Source: Pyrus communis (lineage: Eukaryota > Streptophyta > Magnoliopsida > Rosales > Rosaceae). Taken from it: a stretch of 64,000 nucleotides of DNA. The notes under the pieces are model-generated. The model ran no database searches. It had not been told where the DNA came from and saw only the letters and a list, made by a program, of their open reading frames with translations. A program made the translations under genes and the position numbers. The first letter of the stretch is position 1; every line of letters begins with the position of its first letter. The DNA is taken from positions 13,563,724 through 13,627,723 of the forward strand of contig NC_084815.1 in the NCBI RefSeq assembly GCF_963583255.1. Reading direction: 5' to 3'. This document shows, piece by piece, positions 31,669 to 42,934 of the stretch.

Positions 31669-32247
31669 TGTGGAGCCAAGGCGACACGTGGATTTTTGGA
31701 TAGAAAAGGACAAAAATACCCTTGAGACATACCGGGATTCCTACGCGCGAGCAGCGGGCAATCATCCCTCAATCAAGTCAAAAGTGCCCAAAATAGGTAA
31801 CAAATTCAAAACTATTTCATCCACCCTCATCCTATATTCTCCACAAGGTAATTTTTCCATAACCCCCAAAACATTTCTTTTAAATTATGTTAATTAGTCA
31901 ATTAATGGATTTATTACCTAATTAATCTATTAATGGCTAATTAACTACAAATTACACCCAAAAAATACCACAAATGGCCGGTCCCTATTCTCTTAATAGG
32001 GCCAACCATATCCCTATAAATAGCTTTCCATTCTCTCATAAATAAAAAAAAACTACTTCCAAGTCTCTTGCAAAACTCTACCCCTCAAAATTCTAACTTT
32101 GGCATCGGAGGTTCTTCGGCCAAAGCGCCCCCCCCCCCCCCCAATTCATCATGGGCGCATGAGACTTTTTGGCCTTGACCAAATGTGTGATTTGTTTTGT
32201 AGGTGTAATTTTGTCCAAGAAGGAGAAGGCGGAAATTTGTATCCACA
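31669..32247. repeat. Left LTR of nested non-coding element
   Basis: 579 bp, TG...CA. It contains CCCTATAAATAGCT (promoter-like TATA) around 32011-32024 and a poly-C run near 32131-32144. Compared with the right LTR it lacks about 15 bases after GAGCCAA and differs at many places, so insertion is old. Confidence 0.9.
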
Positions 32248-32488
32248 AATTGGGGCATTCATTGAGAGTTGAGTCCCATACTCATAGAAAACTATCGCAT
32301 CCAAGGTTTTCTATTTTCTTGTCCATTTGTAGATTTTTCATACGTTCTTATTATTAGAATTTTTTTATTTGCAAAAAGTCTTTGATAAAACGTAAAAGAG
32401 TAGTACAATGGCTAGAAATTTAGAAAATTCAATAAATGAAAATTTCAACATTCAAGAGATGGGACCATAGCAATCCACGAGGCTAAAT

Positions 32489-32908
32489 GTGATAATAGGT
32501 GGAGCGGCACCACCACCACGAGTTTCCACCACGGGAACCACCGCGGTGGCTACCATGGTAGGTACCCGCATCGAGGTCCATAGTGTCACCACCACGGCCC
32601 GAGCCGTGCCATCCAATGCAGCTCACGGCACTAAGGCCACGGCCCAAGCCATGTCACTCCACGCCCAACGCGTTGCCAAGCTGAGGTCGAGCCTTGCACC
32701 GGCGTGCATCACATGCCGAGGAGCCCACTCTCGTGGCCTAGCTTGCTTCTGCCGAGCAACCCACTCTCATGGCCCAGCCTGCTCTCATGGCTTAGCCCAC
32801 TCCCGTGGCCCAGCCTGCTTTCATGGCCTAGCCCACTCCCTTGGCCCAGCTTGCTCTCATGGTATTCTAAGCAGCCTAAATCGGCCCAAGACTATGTCTA
32901 CCATTTAG
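32489..32908 (+). other. Repetitive ORF in the non-coding LTR element, probably not a gene
   Basis: A 139-codon frame, Ala/Thr rich, whose second half repeats 'HSRGPACSHGLA' four to five times. The repetition comes from a DNA-level tandem repeat of about 33 bp (CTCATGGCCCAGCCTGCT-like) at 32725-32860. No domain is known to me. Listed because it is open, not because I believe it is translated. Confidence 0.3.
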
Positions 32909-33217
32909 ACAAACAGGTCACAATCGAGGGCAGCCAAGAGCTCTGTCACCCCTAACAAAGGAAAATTCAGGAAGAAGTAGAAAGGCTTCTGACTAAGCGA
33001 TTGTGCAATTTCCCGCGCAATGAAGCTATTAATTGCTGGATATCAAGACTACTTCTGTTTCAACAAATGTAGCAGCTCAGCCTAATGGCACGCCGGGGGC
33101 AGACGAGTACCAGAAGGACACACCAGCCCAACTACTAAGAATCGGGGGTAGGCTAAGGATTATTTCGGTTGTTCCAGCAGTCCAGTTTTCCTTAACTGCA
33201 CTCACGACAATGATTTC

Positions 33218-33772
33218 CATGCTCTCTAGTGCGAGAGGGTAAACCAATTCCCCAACACCCATATGGGTTTGCTCTCCAGCGCGAGAGGATAAACTAATTG
33301 ATCTTCAGTACGAGAGGGTAAAACAATTCCCCGACACCCAGCTCTCTAATGCGAGAGGGTAAAACAATTTCCTGACACCCATATGGGTCTACTCTCCAGT
33401 GCGAGAGGATAAACTAATTGCTCTCCAGTGTGAGAGGGTAAACTAATTCCTCGATATCCACATGGGTTTGCTCTCCAGCGCAAGAGGGTAAACCAATTCC
33501 CCTACACCCAAAAGGGTCTACATTCCAGTTCAAGAGGATAAACTAATTGCTCTCTAATGCGAGAGGGTAAACCAATTCCCTGACACCCATATGGGTATGC
33601 TCTCCAGCGCAAGAGGATAAACTAATTGCTCTCCAGTACGAAAGGGTAAACCAATTCCCCAACACCCATATTGGTTTGTTCTTTAGTGCAAAAGGATAAA
33701 CTAATTGCTCTCTAGTGCGAGAAGGTAAACTAAATCCCCGATACCTATATGGGTAAGCTTTCCAGTGCGAGA
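33218..33772. repeat. Minisatellite, about 79-bp higher unit with two sub-blocks
   Basis: Alternating blocks GCTCTCCAGxGCGAGAGGxTAAAC.AATT and CCC.GACACCCATATGGGT recur across 555 bp. The GAGGATAAACTAATTG block starts near 33285, 33405, 33532, 33612 and 33691, giving periods of 79 or about 120-128 depending on an extra sub-block. CCATATGG lies in most units. It is inside the nested LTR element, so it travels with it. Confidence 0.85.
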
Positions 33773-34556
33773 AGGCCACATAGCTCAAAAGATCGAATGC
33801 TTGAAGATCAACTAGGCAACAAATGGTTAGGGGACAGCAGCCACTTTTACACTTAACAGTTTACTCATTCGACATTTCATCTTCAGTAACTCCGATCGTG
33901 GCAGCTTCTTCCTTGATTGCTCCATCTACGACAGCTGAGAAATGAAACTCAAGCAGTTTCCTCATTTTTGGTAAGCAACTCAGACGTGGCAGCCCAAACT
34001 ATTGCCCATGCCACGCCACTTCCTCGACCCATGTCGAGCTAATCATTGGCTTGAATCAAGTCGAGTAGCACAAGTAATGGCCCTTGCCAAACCACCTCTT
34101 TGGCCTATGCCAAACTGACTCATGGCCTTTGCCAGCTGACGTGTCACACCACCCTAACGACTACCCTGCGACAGCACTATCCATGAAGAAGACAAGAAAA
34201 ATGAAATTTTTCTTACATCAGTGTGTCACAGAGAAAACGAAGAAAGCAACGAAAAACGGTCATTTGCACTGGCAAGATGTAGAAGATTGCTAGAGAAGGG
34301 AGAAAAAATATCCTCTAAGCTCTTTCTTTCTTGTAGGGTAGAATAAATCGCTCTTCAAAGTTGATTTAATAACCCACTTAAGGTGGACTTAAATAGGCTT
34401 TGAGAGAAATTTATTTCCCTTTCCTAGAAGGATCTAATTTCCTATTAAACAAGGAATCTACATCAAAATAGGAAGCAGTCCAAAGTTTCCTAAAGCAAGA
34501 ACATCTTTACACCTGTTACCCTTTTTTGCGAGCAGCCCAACAGGTGTTGGGGCATT

Positions 34557-35148
34557 TGTGGAGCCAAAAATAATCACAAGGCGACACGTGGATTTTTGGA
34601 TAGAAGAGGACAAAAATACCCTTAAGGCATACCGGGATTCCTACGCCCAAGCAGCAGGCAATCATCCCTCAACCAAGTCAAAAGTGCCCAAAATAGGTAT
34701 TCAAAACTATTTCATCCACCCTCATTGTATATTCTCCACAAGGTAATTATTCTATAACCCCCAAAACATTTCTTTTAAATTATGTTAATTAGTCAATTAA
34801 TGGATTTATTACCTAATTAATCTATTAATGGCTAATTTTAACTACAAATTACACCAAAAAAGTACCACAAATGGTAGGTCCCTATTCTCCTAATAGGGCC
34901 GACCATATCCCTATAAATAGCTCTCCATTCTCTCAAAAAACTACTTCCAAGACTCTTGCAAAACTCTACAAAATTCTCCAAACACTCTTCCCTCAAAATT
35001 CTAACTTTGGCATCAGAGGTTTTTCGACCAAAACACACCCCCCCAATTCATCATAGTTGTGTGAGGCTTTTTGGCCTTGACCAAATGTGTGATTTGTTTT
35101 GTAGGCGCAATTTTGTCCAAGAAGGAGAAGGCGGAATTTGCATCCACA
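34557..35148. repeat. Right LTR of nested non-coding element
   Basis: 592 bp matching 31669-32247, with a CCCTATAAATAGCT promoter-like run near 34910-34923, followed by the CCAAT target duplication. Confidence 0.9.
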
Positions 35149-35299
35149 CCAATACTCCAATGTTTGACAAAAACCTGATGTGTATATCCAACTTCACATC
35201 CCCTACTAATTCGACAAAAGTGATTCAGTAGCGGCTCCCACCATAAGCGTGACAGACCTGTGAGGTAGCTCTTTTCTTCTTGTGTACCAACAAAATAAA

Positions 35300-35331
<32 letters not shown>

Positions 35332-36162
35332 ACTCAAGCTAAATATATACGTTATACAAAATGAAAAATTTACAACTCATACCTTTTTCGGAACCTTTGC
35401 CATTGATTGTCTTTGACGAAAGAGCACCACAGTCGGCCATCATACAAAGATTCAAATTACAACTGGATTATAATTTGGAAAATAGTAAAGTGTTTCCGAA
35501 ATGAATTTTGAAGAATAAGGAGAGTAGAACCACAAATTTATAAGAAGCTTGGGAACCTTGCGCGACGGAGCCTTTGTCGTGCATACACCTGCACTAAATA
35601 TGGTATTGATTCCTCTGATTCACATGCAGTTAATCCTCTAGCACAAATAACTGATTTTTTGGTTACAGACCTTGCGTGACGAAGCCTTTGTTGCACAAGG
35701 ATTTCGTGGGAAGCATTTCATCGTGCACTTGTTTCGCGCCAAAAAAACATTACTCCCAGTTTTCTGAATCACTTTGCACGATGAGGATATTAATTTCATA
35801 ATGCAAACGTTCTTGCACGATACAGATGTCCGTCGCACAAATCAACAATGCTCTTGCGCGACGAATGTATGATTTCGTTGCACAAGCACCACATGCGCGA
35901 CGAATTGTTCTTTGTTGTCCAAAAATATGTCACGCAAATGGTTTTTCCTACTAGTGGGGGTTTATTTTACTTTTTGTTGAAATGAATTACTTTGAACAAG
36001 ACAAAATCTCAACAACATTTTCAAGCAGCCTGGGTCAAATTTTGTTGTTGAATTTCAGTATAGATGGCTTGGACCCATGTTTTTAGGTTCCATATTTCAT
36101 CAACCACAAAATTATTGAGCACATGTCAGCTTTATACTTTCAAAGACCTACCAAAGGGTTCA

Positions 36163-36950
36163 TGTTGAGACATCCCTGTCTAATCAAGAGACTAGTCACA
36201 ACATGTCATATGGCAACACCAACAAAGCTCATAAAGTCCTACATCGATCGCGGATGAAAACTAGGGACTCTCCTCAACTATAAAAGGAGATCATTATCCC
36301 ACAATTAATCCTAACTATTATTCTGCTTAATCCATTATTAGAACTCAGTAATGATGATTATGCTTAACCCTTTGTATCATGTAAACTATACGTCATTAAT
36401 GAGAACACTACCCCTCGTGGACGTAGCCTACCTTAGGTGAACCACATACATCTTGTGTTTGATTCCTTAACTCTATCTCTTTACTTATTACCTACACTTG
36501 GTGACCAAAGCAACCTTGTGAAGGTCACACCTTAACACTTTACGTTGTTCCAAAGCCAACCCAATTTTGTACATCAATATTTAGCACCACCTGTGGGAAC
36601 AACACTGATTCATACTTTTAACAACTTCATCAAGCTGATTTCCATCTTTCATAGACTCTCCTTCGATTAGGCATCCCTTTCTAACATGGGGAGCGAAGAA
36701 AGCCTCTTTATGACTCTCCCCTTTCAACGAGGAGGGAACGAATACTCAAGTTCTAGCAAAAAAGAAAGCTTCAACCTTTCAAACAACCATTACATCCCCT
36801 CATTCCTCACCTACCAACCTACTAAGTCACCAAGCTTATTCATTCATGGCAAGAGGAAGAATTTTTACCCTCAACAACCTCATTACAACAAGAGGGACAA
36901 AACTTGTATTGAGATAACCAAGGGTAAACTTATCTTCAAATACTATTAAT
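36163..36950 (+). mobile_element. LTR and leader remnant of a gypsy-like element
   Basis: From TGTTGAGACATCC (36163) the sequence has a TATA-like CTATAAAAGG (36280-36289) and ends near ACATCAATA (36571-36579). It is followed by TTAGCACCACCTGTGGGAA, which looks like the decayed junction and primer region found next to many plant gypsy LTRs. An 87-codon ORF (36686-36949) follows, where gag would start; it has no recognised domain. No second LTR was found in the window. Confidence 0.5.
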
Positions 36951-38220
36951 CTAGGGCCAAGCCTTGTTCTTTCAAAGTGGGTGACTGGATACTAAAGAAA
37001 AGGCTATTACAAGTAAATGTACGCATTACAAATGCTCTAACCTTTAGCCATTCGGGATCTGTGTAACATAGGACATTGGGCAAATACTTGATGAAGAAGA
37101 AATTCAGACAACTTTATCTAAGTCTTTTAATTTCCAAACGATAAAACACTTTATCTAACTTTGACCTAACTCTATAGTCTAAGTTAGATCTTCAGCATAC
37201 ATACTTTAACACAAAGTAAATAAAACTATGTGTGCAACCAACATGGATGGACAAGATAGCAATAGCAACATTATGATGCATATTCATATATTCCATTAAG
37301 CCCAAACCATGGATCATGTATCCAAACAATGGTTTTCTTCATACATAGCAAAACATTCATGAACAACACACATACATAAGCTATACACATATCATCTGCA
37401 TCACTCATATCATAAGCATCAATCATATCATTCAACATAAACATTATACCTTCAACACATTCATACATAAGCCCATTGAGCCATAAAAGGATATAAACAA
37501 ACATTATTGCCCTCTAGCATGTGCAACAATGCGCCTCGACAACTCGCCAGTATTCTCATGAACTAGGTGATGAAGGTACTCACTTTCGTATCATTATCTA
37601 CTTGATGAAAGGTACAACCAGTACTTCAATAAACAACTTTCTTTCGGTAACTCGCCATTATTCTCACTAACTAGGCGATAAAGGAACTCACATTCGTATC
37701 ACTATCTAAGTGAAGAAGGGTACAACCAATGCTCTAATAAATAATTTTGTCTTTTGACACTTCAATCATTTTATGTCCTAATGAAGCCTAATGGGTTTGC
37801 GCTCACTGGGCTCGAAAAAACCCGAACCTATTTCAAAGCCCAAAATTATCGCTGATCACTAAAATGATTAATTAAGACTCTCTAATTAATAATGCCTTTA
37901 TTTAATTAATCAAATTAATTCTTTCCATCATTATGTACTTATCTCAATCCACAAGCGTATCAGTTTACGATCCTCTAGGTTCCAATCAATGAGGTAGTGA
38001 GGTGATTAGTATTACTACAATCACTTAGCAAATTAAAGCACTTTTAATTCTCCCAATCATCAATGACTATATGGTTAGTCATCGAGAAGGCCCACAAGTC
38101 ATGAGTAACATCTAGTCATGACTACCCAAGCCAATATAGAATACTTTAGAAAACCTATTTGGTTGCAATTGCAATGCAATTCGATCATTCTCAATACTCT
38201 TAATCATACTATTAGCGTAT
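36951..38220. other. Non-coding, with a 108-bp direct repeat
   Basis: No gene recognised. 37540-37636 and 37648-37744 are imperfect copies (AACTCGCCA.TATTCTCA, then GATACGAA/TCGTATCA-type and GGTACAACCA blocks) with a period of 108 bp. Confidence 0.55.
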
Positions 38221-38299
38221 GGATGGTGTGGGACCATGATATTCTAGGGACAGGGTAAGATGGATTAAAATACGTATACCTCAAAAGTTCGGTCATGGA

Positions 38300-38700
38300 C
38301 TCAAGAGCTCCAATCAGTTTCTTATGTTGGAGATTTCAACAATCTAGGATTGGGGTGTATCGACGTAGTCACAATCCTAAAATGAACCAATATCTTATGC
38401 TAGATATTCTTTAAGATTTTCCCGGCTTAATACAGATCCTATATCATAAAACAACTCTCTCCCGACTAGAATTAATATACTCATCTAGGGCCAATCTATG
38501 GTAAAATTTTCATAATGCATACTTCGCTCTCTTGCCCATTGCTTGAGTCTAAGATTTTATACTAACTTGACCATCAGAAACCCATTGGCCGGTACCACAC
38601 CATTACCTAATGTATCACGGTTGCTTGCTTCTATTTGTAGGTGGTTGTTCTCACTTGCTCTACCATCCTAGGTGGTGCAGAATTTTGGTTCCAACAATAA
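38300..38700. repeat. Dispersed repeat, copy 1 (copy 2 at 52640-53060)
   Basis: Aligns over about 390 bp with 52640-53060: shared anchors are AGTTTCTTAT, GGAGATTTC..AATCTAGGA, ATATCTTATG.TAGATAT, CTCATCTAGG, TTGCTTGAGT, and TTTGTAGGTGGTT.TTCT, ending in ATT..GGTTCCAACA. Both copies are diverged. I cannot name the family; similarity continues upstream of the TGTTGG that might have been an LTR start. Confidence 0.65.
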
Positions 38701-38894
38701 GTATTTTCATTGAGATTCAAATTCATGTGTTCACCGTAATCGAGTGCTCACCAAGTCCACCAATGACAACTTTGCCAACACCAATACCCAAGGCAAAAAC
38801 AACCGGCTTCCAGATACCTTCGTCACATCACAAAACAACCCAGCTCTAGCTAGAAACACGATTCATACCTTGGACCAGATTTGGGAGACATTGA

Positions 38895-39636
38895 CACTAC
38901 TACAATATTAGCTTTAGGTGGCGGATATTAGAAAAATCATGTCCGATAAATTATATCTGACACATCATTTAATTAGTTTAGAAAAACCATGTCGGTTATA
39001 TCCGACATAAAGTCCTGGCGAATATTTAGTGACAGAAATAAAACAAATCCAAATCCTGTCGGTTATAACCAACAATATTTTTTAATCCTTTTTTTTTATA
39101 AATATTTTTGACAGATTCTAATGGTTTTTAAGTTAATGGTGGCGGTTATAACTGACAGAAATTGACTATTTTATTATTTTACTATCTGGCGGTTATTATT
39201 TTAGTATTCTGATGGTTATAACCGACATAAATGAAAATTTTATTATTTTAAAATGTTACATTGATTTAAAAATAAATAAACACATATTTTAAATATTTGT
39301 TTTTTCACTCATAACCCTAAAGTCTAATGAACCCAATTCCCACAAGCCATAAATTTTCTGAGAGAATAATAACAACATACTACAATCTGAAGCTCTATCA
39401 ATTTTGTAATAAGGATTATGCTCCCTCACAGGCAAGCAACAAGATAGAAAGAAATTCAAACATTTTTTTTCAATGCATCACAAAGCACATTGTCTAGCAC
39501 ATAAACACACATGAACATCTGATGTACACTATCATGTCTGATTTTATTATTTTAAAATGTTCTATTGATTAAAAATAAATAAATAAACACATATTTTAAA
39601 TTTTTTTTTCACTCATGGCCCTGTCGGATATAACCG
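38895..39636 (+). mobile_element. CACTA-type terminus with subterminal repeats
   Basis: Begins CACTACTACAATATTAGC at 38895. Subterminal motif GTCGGTTATAACCGACA and its variants recur at about 38990, 39055, 39140, 39200 and 39620. This is a different CACTA family from that at 26189. No transposase and no matching right terminus were found, so only one end is supported. Confidence 0.65.
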
Positions 39637-41654
39637 ACACGAACAAAGAAAAATTTTGGACGACCGCTAGAATGATCTTTGAATGTTTTTTTTTTGGCGA
39701 TTTTTTACACATGCTATCTCGGAGTATATACAAACATATTTGACGGTTGGATCATTGAAACTAGTTTTGTAGAATGCATATCCTATCAAATTGATAGATT
39801 TAACAAACACTTAAGAGTTAATGTTATACTTCCATTAAGTATAAAATAAGATTTATCCACTAGTGTAAATATTTTAAATTGAAAATCGAATTCATTCATT
39901 GCATTCTTATAAGATCGAGGAGTGTAGCTGCAAAAAATCATCAAAATCGGAGCTAAAATAAACGTTAAATTGTGATTTTTCGTTTATAACCATTGAAAAT
40001 TTTTCTTCCGTCCTAATCTCTGAATGTTTGTTTTTTTGTAATTTTTTACGTATGTGATCTTGGAGTGTGTACAAATAAGTTTAACAGTTGGATCGTTGAA
40101 AAATGTTTTGTAGCATGCTTATCACATCAAAACGGTAGATTAAACCAACACTTAGAGTTAATATTATACTTCCCCATCAAGTATAAAATAAGATTTTGTG
40201 GCATCCACTAGTGTAAATATTTTAAATTGAAGATTGAATTCATTCAATGCATTCTTATAAGGTCGAGGAGTGTAGCTGTAAAAAATCATCAAAATCGAAG
40301 CTAAAATAACCGTTAAATTGTGATGTTTCGTTTATAACCGTTGAAAACTTTTGTTTTGTTACCTAGTCTTTGAATGTTTGTTTTTTGTGATTTTTTACGT
40401 ACGTAATCTTGGAGTGCGTACAAACAAGTTTGACAGTTAGATCATTGAAAAAAGTTTCGTAGATTGTGTATCGTCACTGGAGGAGCTACACCCACAGCTA
40501 TAGTGGACTGTAGCCTGGGGAAGATTTTAACAAACTGCAGCTATAATAGTTTATATATAAGCTTGTTAATGCCCATTGTAGTTATAATAGCCTACCCAAA
40601 TTCTGCCAAAACTATTAGTTAATGTGTTTCTTAATTAATAAATAATATTTTCATTATCTTATATATTATTTTATTATTTTTAGGCTAAAAGTAAAAATGA
40701 TAAATTAATACATAATTAGGTTTATAAATTAATACATAATTAGGTTTTTCCTACTCCCCATGCTTTTTTACCCTATTCATTCAAAACGAAACAAAAACTC
40801 TCTACCATATTCCACAAAGTTGCGTTGCTTTCCCAAGAAAAGAAAAACTATGAATCACCATCAAATTATTTTCTAATGAAATTCAACACTAGTTATGTTC
40901 TTCATATCTCCATTTAACTTATTTCTTGATTCAATTGATAGGTTAATTTTTTTTTTAAGTCCTTGAATTTGTCTATTAGGGTTAAATATTTTGAGAATAG
41001 TCCATGTTTCATGGTTCTTGTATTTGTAACTAATAAAAAGGACTCGACGACAATATCGATTCTGATAATAACAAAATATTTCAATTTCATTACAGATACC
41101 TACGACACAACTTGAATTGGCATCCCCTAACCTTTTTTTTTATTTTTTTTATGGGTACTTGTTATCAACAAAAGTGATTGTATTTGTTCTCTTTCTATTG
41201 CTTTTTTGTACGCATGTTTTATTTGTGTAAAATTAGTTGGAAAGTAATTAATAAACTGGTTCAGATTAGTACTTCATGTTCTTACTTTTATGTAGATTAT
41301 TATATAATTTTATGTAGGAGTAAAAAAATATGATATGATTACATGCTAATAATTTTAGCTAGCCCACCCAAAAAAAATTTCTGGCTCCACTATTATGTAT
41401 CACATCAAAACGGTAGATTAAATAAACACTTAAAGAGTTAATGTTATACTTTCATTAAGTATAAAATAAGATTTTGTGGCATCCACAAGTGTAAATATTT
41501 TAAATTGAAGATCAGATTTATTCATTGCATTCTTATAGGGTCGAGGAGTGTAGCTGTAAAAAAATCATTAAAATCGGAGTTAAAATAACCTTGAAATTGT
41601 GATTTTTCGTTTATAATTGTCGAAAACTTTTGTTCTGTTACATAATCTCTTAAT

Positions 41655-41688
<34 letters not shown>

Positions 41689-42105
41689 GATTTTTTACGT
41701 ATGCAATCTTTAAGTGTGTACAAATAAGTTTGACGGTCGGATCGTTGAAAAAAGTTTCGAAGAATGCATGTCGCGTCAAAATGGTAGATTAAACAAACAC
41801 TTGAGTTAATATCATACTTCCATTAAGTATAAAATGAGATTTTGTGGTATCCACTAATGTAAATATTTTAAATTGAAGATCGAATTTGTTCATTGCATTC
41901 TTATAGGGTCGAGGAGTGTAATTGTAAAAAAATCATCAAAACCGGAGCTAAAATAACCGTTAAATTGTAATTTTTCGTTTATAACCGTCGAAAACTTTTG
42001 TTCCGTTACCTAATCTCTGAATGTTTTTTTTTTTTTTTTTTTTTTTTTTACGATTTTTTACGTATGTGATCTTGTAGTATCTACAAACAAGTTTGACGGT
42101 TAGAT
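39637..42105. repeat. Tandem array of about 350-bp units
   Basis: Units can be anchored on GCATTCTTATA..GTCGAGGAGTGTA at about 39901, 40249, 41527 and 41895. Spacing is 348, then 349 (after removing the 923-bp insertion and its 6-bp duplication), then 368 bp. Each unit also carries TTTGACGGTTGGATCATTGA, a T-run, and ACTTCCATTAAGTATAAAAT. The first unit resembles 27227-27525 most. Poly-T runs of 8 to 30 bases vary between units. Confidence 0.88.
40473..41395. mobile_element. 923-bp insertion in the tandem array
   Basis: Splits a repeat unit and is flanked by the 6-bp direct repeat TGTATC (40467-40472 and 41396-41401). Ends are GTCACTGGAGGAGCTACACC and TTCTGGCTCCACTATTA, weakly inverted. No ORF of note. 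The family is not identified; a similar CAGTGGTGGATCCAGG end lies at 14704. Confidence 0.75.
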
Positions 42106-42309
42106 GGTATTCAGAGTTGCCTTCTTGCTCGATTTGTAGTTTTGATGCACTTGCTAAGATCTTCATAGCCACCTTCTCTGTGTACCACGATGTCAAAAAA
42201 AAATGCCATGAAGTTGTTTTAGCATGGAGACTCAATCTAAACACGAAAGTATCATAAATTATCTTAATTTTTTCTGATCAAAATTGGTTTAGGTGAAAAG
42301 GTCAGACGA
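42106..42309. other. Unassigned flank of LTR element
   Basis: A minus-strand ORF here reads 'KVAMKILASASKLQIEQEGN', codon-like but not recognised. Confidence 0.35.
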
Positions 42310-42314
42310 TAAAC

Positions 42315-42934
42315 GGTTGGATTTATCCAATATAAATCAACCTTTAAGTGGTCTACTACATATAATAGGAATGTAATATTGGAGAATAATGTTGATTGTG
42401 ATTTGATCTCTTAAAGATATCAAAGGTCAGACGATAAACGGTTGGATTTATCCAATATAAATCAACCTTTAAGTGGTCTACTACATATAATAGGAATGTA
42501 ATATTGGAGAATAATGTTGATTGTGATTTGATCTCTTAAAGATATCAATCGGAGAATAATGTTGATTGTGATTTGATCTCTTAAAGATATCAATCCTATA
42601 TAAGGTGTCTTATATTGGCAATAGGATTGATGGAATCCTCAATTGAATATGATTATGATACTTGACTTGGAGGCTAAAAAAGTAAAGTTGAGGTTTCCTT
42701 TTGGGATGAAAACCCTAGCTTTTAGCCTATATATAAAAACACCGGTCCCTATAAGCCTTAGAACACACAACATAATGCTTCCCATAGAGTAGTTGTATTC
42801 AGCTAGGAGTTTATAGAAGATCTTGGTGTTGCCGTGCGCTGCTACTTTTGTGTTCGACTTCCATGGCCGCCGTTGGAATCAGGTCAATCACTCATTCATT
42901 TGTGTTTTAATTGTATAACCTTATAGGGCTAACA
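42315..42934 (+). repeat. 5' LTR with internal duplications
   Basis: 620 bp against 451 bp for the 3' LTR. The extra length is a 125-bp tandem duplication (42301-42425 and 42426-42550) that includes 14 bases of flanking DNA plus the LTR start, and a further 43-bp partial copy (42551-42593). The LTR start is GGTTGG rather than the TGTTGG of the 3' LTR. TATA-like CCTATATATAAA is at about 42727. Confidence 0.88.

Larger units (their letters stand above)
31669..35148. mobile_element. Complete non-coding LTR retrotransposon (LARD/TRIM-like) nested in CACTA
   Basis: LTRs at 31669-32247 and 34557-35148 begin TGTGGAGCCAA and end ATCCACA. The 5-bp target duplication CCAAT is exact (31664-31668 and 35149-35153). 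Internal length is 2.3 kb with no gag, protease, integrase or RT. Inside are a minisatellite (33218-33772) and a GC-rich part with a repetitive ORF. Such elements must borrow all proteins from a relative. Orientation was not settled, because no clear primer-binding site was seen after the left LTR; TTGGGGCATT occurs next to both LTRs. Confidence 0.9.
29061..35956 (-). mobile_element. CACTA (En/Spm) transposon, 5' part, minus orientation, with nested LTR element
   Basis: The right end, AAATGGTTTTTCCTACTAGTG at 35936-35956, is the reverse complement of a CACTA terminus like that at 26189. The same subterminal GCGCGACGAA motifs follow inward (35560-35930 and 30880-31075), then an exon-like start near 35385-35450, and the TNP2 remnant at 29061-30030. 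These parts appear in the same order as in the plus-oriented element, so the two are inverted copies, though clearly diverged. The bases just outside (AAA left, GGG right) do not form a common 3-bp duplication. Confidence 0.78.

Noticed and set aside
33218..33772. CRISPR-like spaced repeats
   Set aside because: The repeats are a plant minisatellite: the blocks between the repeats are also repeats, not unique spacers, and no cas genes exist in this eukaryotic window.
38325..38696. Solo LTR with TGTTGG...CCAACA ends
   Set aside because: The related copy at 52640-53060 is similar upstream of the TGTTGG and no target duplication flanks it, so these are not the true element borders.
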